A program made the translations under genes and the position numbers. From Paenibacillaceae bacterium (GTDB taxonomy: Bacteria > Bacillota > Bacilli > Paenibacillales > Paenibacillaceae), in contig CAAFUF010000048.1 of NCBI GenBank assembly GCA_900766135.1, forward strand, positions 1 through 64,000: DNA of 64,000 nucleotides. The letters run 5' to 3'. Below the pieces are notes generated by a model. The model was not told where the DNA came from. It saw only the letters and a program-made list of their open reading frames with translations, and did no database searches. Shown piece after piece: positions 60,672 to 64,000 of the stretch (positions are counted from its first letter, which is position 1; each line of letters opens with the position of its first letter).

Positions 60672-61541
60672 TTATACGATGGCCGTTCCATAGCCAAAAG
60701 CGCCGTTGATCCGGCAAATTTTCGCGGCAAAAGCGGCGCCTTGCTCCATGCTTGCTTTGATTCTTCGCAACATCTCCTCATCCGAATCCGAGAATAGGGT
60801 GCCGTTTTCCGAGCTTCGGATCATTCCGATAAGAAAAGCGGTTAAATAGGAATCGCCCGCTCCCATCGTGTCTACCGTTTCCGTTAATACGGCCGGTTGG
60901 TAGATCCATTGATCTTTATAAAGCGCGAATGAGCCGTTCTCACCCACCGTTCCAATCACCAATTTGGAGCCGAATGCCTGAGCTTTCCGCATTTCTCTTT
61001 CTCGCTCGCTTTCCGTTAAATGGCTGCAGGAAAGAAAGGAAATATCCGCGTACGAACATACCTGCTCCAAATAATCGTCATTCCAACGCACTGAAAAGTC
61101 GAAGGAGATCGGTACACGGCTTGTTTTCAAAATAGCCAGATCCTGCTCGATATAGCTGTTCAGACTGGTATGAATCACGGAAAAGGATTGAATATAATTC
61201 AGATCGTCTTCCGTAAAATCCCAAGCTTTTTCCTTGGCGATCCCGCCTTTGTTCGAGCCGAGAAATACACGGTCGCCGTTTTCCAACGTAACCCGCGCAT
61301 ACCCGTTTTCCCCTTCAAAATTCCGGCAATGGCTATGCTCTATCTTCAATTCATCCATCACCCGCTGGATATAGCGGGCGACAGGGTCATTGCCGAATTT
61401 GCCTAAATAAGACGCTTCCATTTCACACATTCTGGCATAAGCGCAGAAGTTCAAGGCGTTTCCACCAGGGTACATCATCCCCTGGTGGACATACTTGTCT
61501 ACTACGTTGTCGCCGATGCCAATCACCTTATAGTTGTCCAT
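60672..61541 (-). CDS. PfkB family kinase, FraD/FrlD-like (fructosamine 6-kinase)
   Basis: 289-residue ribokinase-family kinase. GIGDNVVDKYVHQG and GGNALNFCAYARMC at the N-terminus, and DTMGAGDSYLTAFLIGMI with the catalytic Asp at the C-terminus. FrlD and FraD phosphorylate fructoselysine or fructose-asparagine at C6. ATG shares one base with the deglycase stop. Confidence 0.86.
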   Translation of the reverse strand: MDNYKVIGIGDNVVDKYVHQGMMYPGGNALNFCAYARMCEMEASYLGKFGNDPVARYIQRVMDELKIEHSHCRNFEGENGYARVTLENGDRVFLGSNKGGIAKEKAWDFTEDDLNYIQSFSVIHTSLNSYIEQDLAILKTSRVPISFDFSVRWNDDYLEQVCSYADISFLSCSHLTESEREREMRKAQAFGSKLVIGTVGENGSFALYKDQWIYQPAVLTETVDTMGAGDSYLTAFLIGMIRSSENGTLFSDSDEEMLRRIKASMEQGAAFAAKICRINGAFGYGTAIV

Positions 61542-62515
61542 TAATACTCAACCTTCCACATATATCTGCGAGTTGTAAGCGGATGCTCTCTTTCCGCCGC
61601 CAAAGCTTGATTATAAACCGGATAGACGTTATTAAACAGGGAGTGGTTGAAGTAATCGACCACGGAACCATCGATGGTGGACAGGCCCAAATCCTTGGCG
61701 TCGAGTACTTCCACTCTCTTGGCATAACGGTTCAGGAAGTTCAGCGCTCTTTCATCCAGCGACCGGGTGCTTCCTTCGGAAATCTGAATGACGAACGGAA
61801 TTTCCGCATCCGTAATCTCAAACGGCCCGTGGAAAAATTCGCCCGAATGAATGCTGGAGGAGTTGATCCACTGCATTTCCATGAAGATACAGATGCTTTC
61901 CATGTAGGCAGCCCCATAACCGGCTCCGCTGGCCAGGGTGTAAATGACATTATCCTCTTTGTGATTTTTGGCAAACGTCAGTGCGCGTTTGACCACGTGT
62001 TTGCAAGCGTTTTTAACAATCTGATCGATTTTGGCTACGCCGTCGAGGAATTGATTATAGTGCTCGTATCCCTCAGTTTGGTTCAATGCCTCTACCGCCG
62101 TCAACAGGGCTTTTATGGTTTTTTCACCAGCGATATCCTTGCCTTCGCCAAAGGTATATTTCACCACATAATCCGCGTGCTCCGTAATGGGCGAATCCGT
62201 GAGCCAGGTTAACGCAATGACCGGAACTCCCGCCTTTTTGCCCAACTCGGCCGCTTTCACCGTCTCCGGCGTATTGCCTTTATGCGAGGCGACCACCAGC
62301 ACCGAATTTTCGCCAAACGCTTTAGGCGTGTTGTGCACGAACTCATTGCTGTTATACAGGCCTACTTTGATGTCTTTAGCCTCTTTCTCCAAAAAGGTTT
62401 TGGCTGGATAAAAAGCGCCATAAGAACCGCCGCATGCTACATAATAAACCTGCTTAATTCCTCCGACCTCTTGTTTCCCCGCCACAATTTCTCCAATAAT
62501 CTCTTTGATGTCCAT
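61541..62515 (-). CDS. SIS-domain deglycase, FraB/FrlB-like
   Basis: 324 residues with two SIS folds (YYVACGGSYGAFYPAK; VVASHKGNTPET). E213 in IFMEMQW and H229 in SGEFFHGP have the same 16-residue spacing as E214 and H230 reported as the FraB catalytic pair. It splits 6-phosphofructosyl amino acids to glucose-6-phosphate and the amino acid. Length is closer to FraB than to the longer FrlB. AAGGAGAT lies 5 bases before the ATG at 62515; an earlier ATG lacks a site. Confidence 0.88.
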   Translation of the reverse strand: MDIKEIIGEIVAGKQEVGGIKQVYYVACGGSYGAFYPAKTFLEKEAKDIKVGLYNSNEFVHNTPKAFGENSVLVVASHKGNTPETVKAAELGKKAGVPVIALTWLTDSPITEHADYVVKYTFGEGKDIAGEKTIKALLTAVEALNQTEGYEHYNQFLDGVAKIDQIVKNACKHVVKRALTFAKNHKEDNVIYTLASGAGYGAAYMESICIFMEMQWINSSSIHSGEFFHGPFEITDAEIPFVIQISEGSTRSLDERALNFLNRYAKRVEVLDAKDLGLSTIDGSVVDYFNHSLFNNVYPVYNQALAAEREHPLTTRRYMWKVEY

Positions 62516-62788
62516 TATAATCTCCTTGTATGATACATTTAGTTTGTTTCCATTCCTCACCGGTGTATTGTATTGGAATGTCTTGATGAAATAATAACAC
62601 ATGGTAATACATTAGGCAAGAGCCCCCCGTCAAATAAATCGAATTAAAAAAGGAACGAATAAGGGTGGGCGTGTACAATATTATTGCAAATACAGAGCTT
62701 ACAGGCTGTTCACTGCTTGTACATATTGTTATAATATAGAGGCAAAGGAACAAAACATTATAATACAAAGTTTTTTGGAGGTAAAATC

Positions 62789-63499
62789 ATGGTCGATCAT
62801 ACGGAATCCGCACCTTTATATAAACAGCTGCAAGATCAAATTTTGGACTCCATCCATAACGGTACGCTGAAGCCAGGGGACAAACTCCCGACGGAATTGG
62901 AGCTCAGCGAAACCAACAACGTGAGCCGGGTCACGGTCCGCGCCGCTCTCGATTCGCTTACCTCTGACGGGTATTTGGTGCGAATCCCGGGAAAAGGGAC
63001 CTTTATTACGAAAGAGAAGATCAAGAAAAACGTCACGGAAACGATTGGATTCACCGACACTTGCAAGCTGCAAAACAAAGTCCCTGGGGCAAAAGTGATC
63101 AAGTGCGTGATTGAAGAGGCTACCGCTGCGGATCAGGAGCATTTGGGTTTAAAACCCGGGGATAAAGTCATTAACATCGAAAGGATCAGATTTGCCGACG
63201 ATGTTCCCGTGTCTGTGGAATATACCCGGCTTTCTTCTGCTTTTTCCTTTTTGCTGCAGGAGGATTTGAATCATAAATCCTTGTACGAAATTTTAAGAAA
63301 CAAACACAAAATTACATTTGGCATTTCCCGAAAATATATCGTGATGGAATACGCTTCCTTCGATGTGGCCACCTACTTAAATATCGAAGAAGGCCATCCT
63401 CTGCTGTGCATCCGAAGTACGGTCAGCAGCACAGACGGCCAGAAAATCCATCGTTCCAAACAATTGATCTTGGGGGACAGGTTTGAGCTGATTGTTTAA
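62789..63499 (+). CDS. GntR family regulator of the Amadori locus (FrlR/FraR-like)
   Basis: 236 residues: winged helix (LYKQLQDQILDSIHNGTLKP, GDKLPTELELSETNNVSRVT) and UTRA effector domain of the HutC subfamily. Divergent from the deglycase gene, it should repress it until a phospho-sugar adduct appears. The 270-bp gap between them holds repeated TAATACA-like words (for example 62609 and 62761) that could be its operators. TTGGAGG precedes the ATG. Confidence 0.9.
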   Translation: MVDHTESAPLYKQLQDQILDSIHNGTLKPGDKLPTELELSETNNVSRVTVRAALDSLTSDGYLVRIPGKGTFITKEKIKKNVTETIGFTDTCKLQNKVPGAKVIKCVIEEATAADQEHLGLKPGDKVINIERIRFADDVPVSVEYTRLSSAFSFLLQEDLNHKSLYEILRNKHKITFGISRKYIVMEYASFDVATYLNIEEGHPLLCIRSTVSSTDGQKIHRSKQLILGDRFELIV

Positions 63500-63501
63500 T
63501 C

Positions 63502-63544
63502 AAAAAGGCTATTTCGTGTATGTACCAGCGAAATAGCCTTTTTT
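63502..63544. terminator. Bidirectional terminator
   Basis: AAAAAGGCTATTTCG (63502-63516) pairs perfectly with CGAAATAGCCTTTTT (63529-63543) between the convergent GntR and AI-2E-type genes. Confidence 0.93.
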
Positions 63545-63567
63545 GATCGGGTTGTTTTCGGGTAAGT

Positions 63568-64000
63568 TTACAACGTTTCCCATTGGGACCTAAAGAACAG
63601 CTTATAGAGCCGCTTCCATGCGATTTTCAGCAGCATGTAGACCGGGATGACGACCAGCATGCCGATGATGCCGAACCAATTGCCGCTTCCCAAAACAAGC
63701 AAAATCGTCGTTACCGGATGGATGTCCAGCTTTTTCCCGAAAACGTAGGGAGAGATGACATTATCCTGAATCTGCTGCGCCAACAAAATAATGATCAGCG
63801 CCCAAATGCCGGTGGACGGTGACTGAATGAGACCGATGATCACAATGGGAATGGCGGAGATGATGGCTCCGAACAAGGGAATGAAATTCAGAATGACCGC
63901 AATCGTCGTCAGCAAAAGCGCATACGGCAGCCCGATGATCAAGAAGCCGATAAACATTAGTACGCCTAGCGCTGCGTTCACGATCACTCGGCCGATAATA
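63568..64000 (-). CDS. AI-2E family transporter (5' part outside the window)
   Basis: C-terminal 143 or so residues of an AI-2E/YdiK/PerM family membrane protein: RVIVNAALGVLMFIGFLIIG, then LNFIPLFGAIISAIPIVIIG and PYVFGKKLDIHPVTTILLVLG, ending in a basic tail. These segments are the family's most conserved region. Substrates of the family include ions and small molecules, and AI-2 transport is often not true of them. The start is beyond the edge. Confidence 0.88.
   Translation of the reverse strand, partial: IIGRVIVNAALGVLMFIGFLIIGLPYALLLTTIAVILNFIPLFGAIISAIPIVIIGLIQSPSTGIWALIIILLAQQIQDNVISPYVFGKKLDIHPVTTILLVLGSGNWFGIIGMLVVIPVYMLLKIAWKRLYKLFFRSQWETL

Overview
The window looks like a chromosomal segment of a spore-forming, facultatively anaerobic bacterium of the Paenibacillaceae (Paenibacillus or a close relative). 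Evidence is the B. subtilis-like order dnaE / ytrH-ytrI / ytpI / ytoI, the yheA-yheB-yheC/D spore cluster, a complete gerA-type germinant-receptor operon, frequent TTG and GTG starts behind strong AGGAGG sites, and moderately GC-rich DNA. No rRNA, tRNA, CRISPR array, prophage or transposase was seen. Part of dnaE runs off the left edge and part of an AI-2E-type transporter runs off the right edge.

Layout. 1-7.5 kb: dnaE, ytrHI, a 740-bp repeat-rich gap, ytpI, ytoI, ywiC. 7.7-13.6 kb: a low-oxygen / nitrogen-oxide block with two DUF2249 proteins flanking an unknown protein, a four-helix copper protein, a radical SAM/SPASM protein overlapping protoporphyrinogen/coproporphyrinogen oxidase hemY, and a solitary acetolactate synthase; hcp at 33.5 kb appears to belong to the same response. 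13.7-23.2 kb: yheA, yheB and a run of five YheC/YheD ATP-grasp paralogues plus a GNAT enzyme. 23.2-33.3 kb: an MFS pump with a probable leader peptide, a HAD phosphatase, the germination operon, a decayed cellulase-like gene, a UvrC-like nuclease, a phosphodiesterase and ApbE. 35.3-40.4 kb: a LysR/carboxylesterase/TauE locus, CueP and a Nif3-like gene. 40.4-57.5 kb: two carbohydrate ABC systems, one with a YesM/YesN two-component system and one with LacI, sucrose phosphorylase, fructokinase and hydrolases. 57.6-63.5 kb: an Amadori-compound (fructose-amino acid) locus with a GntR regulator.

Regulation visible in the DNA. Promoters of the DUF2249 operon and hcp carry TGTGA-N6-TCACA sites of the Fnr type about 41 bp upstream of the inferred transcription start. 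The ywiC and acetolactate synthase promoters, and probably hemY, instead carry a different dyad, TGAC-N4-GTCA, at exactly the same -41.5 position. This suggests two related CRP/FNR-family activators, or one with two site types. The second sugar operon has paired AACCGGTT LacI-type operators, the decayed cellulase has a perfect cre site, and the Amadori transporter has a near-cre.

Most interesting unexplained items: the TGAC-N4-GTCA regulon; two unrelated four-unit repeat arrays that share a nested-palindrome plan with 50-bp arms; a 167-208 bp dispersed element with inverted ends and paired internal stems (three copies); the hybrid Fra/Frl operon with a Dcu-type transporter; and the expanded YheC/D cluster.
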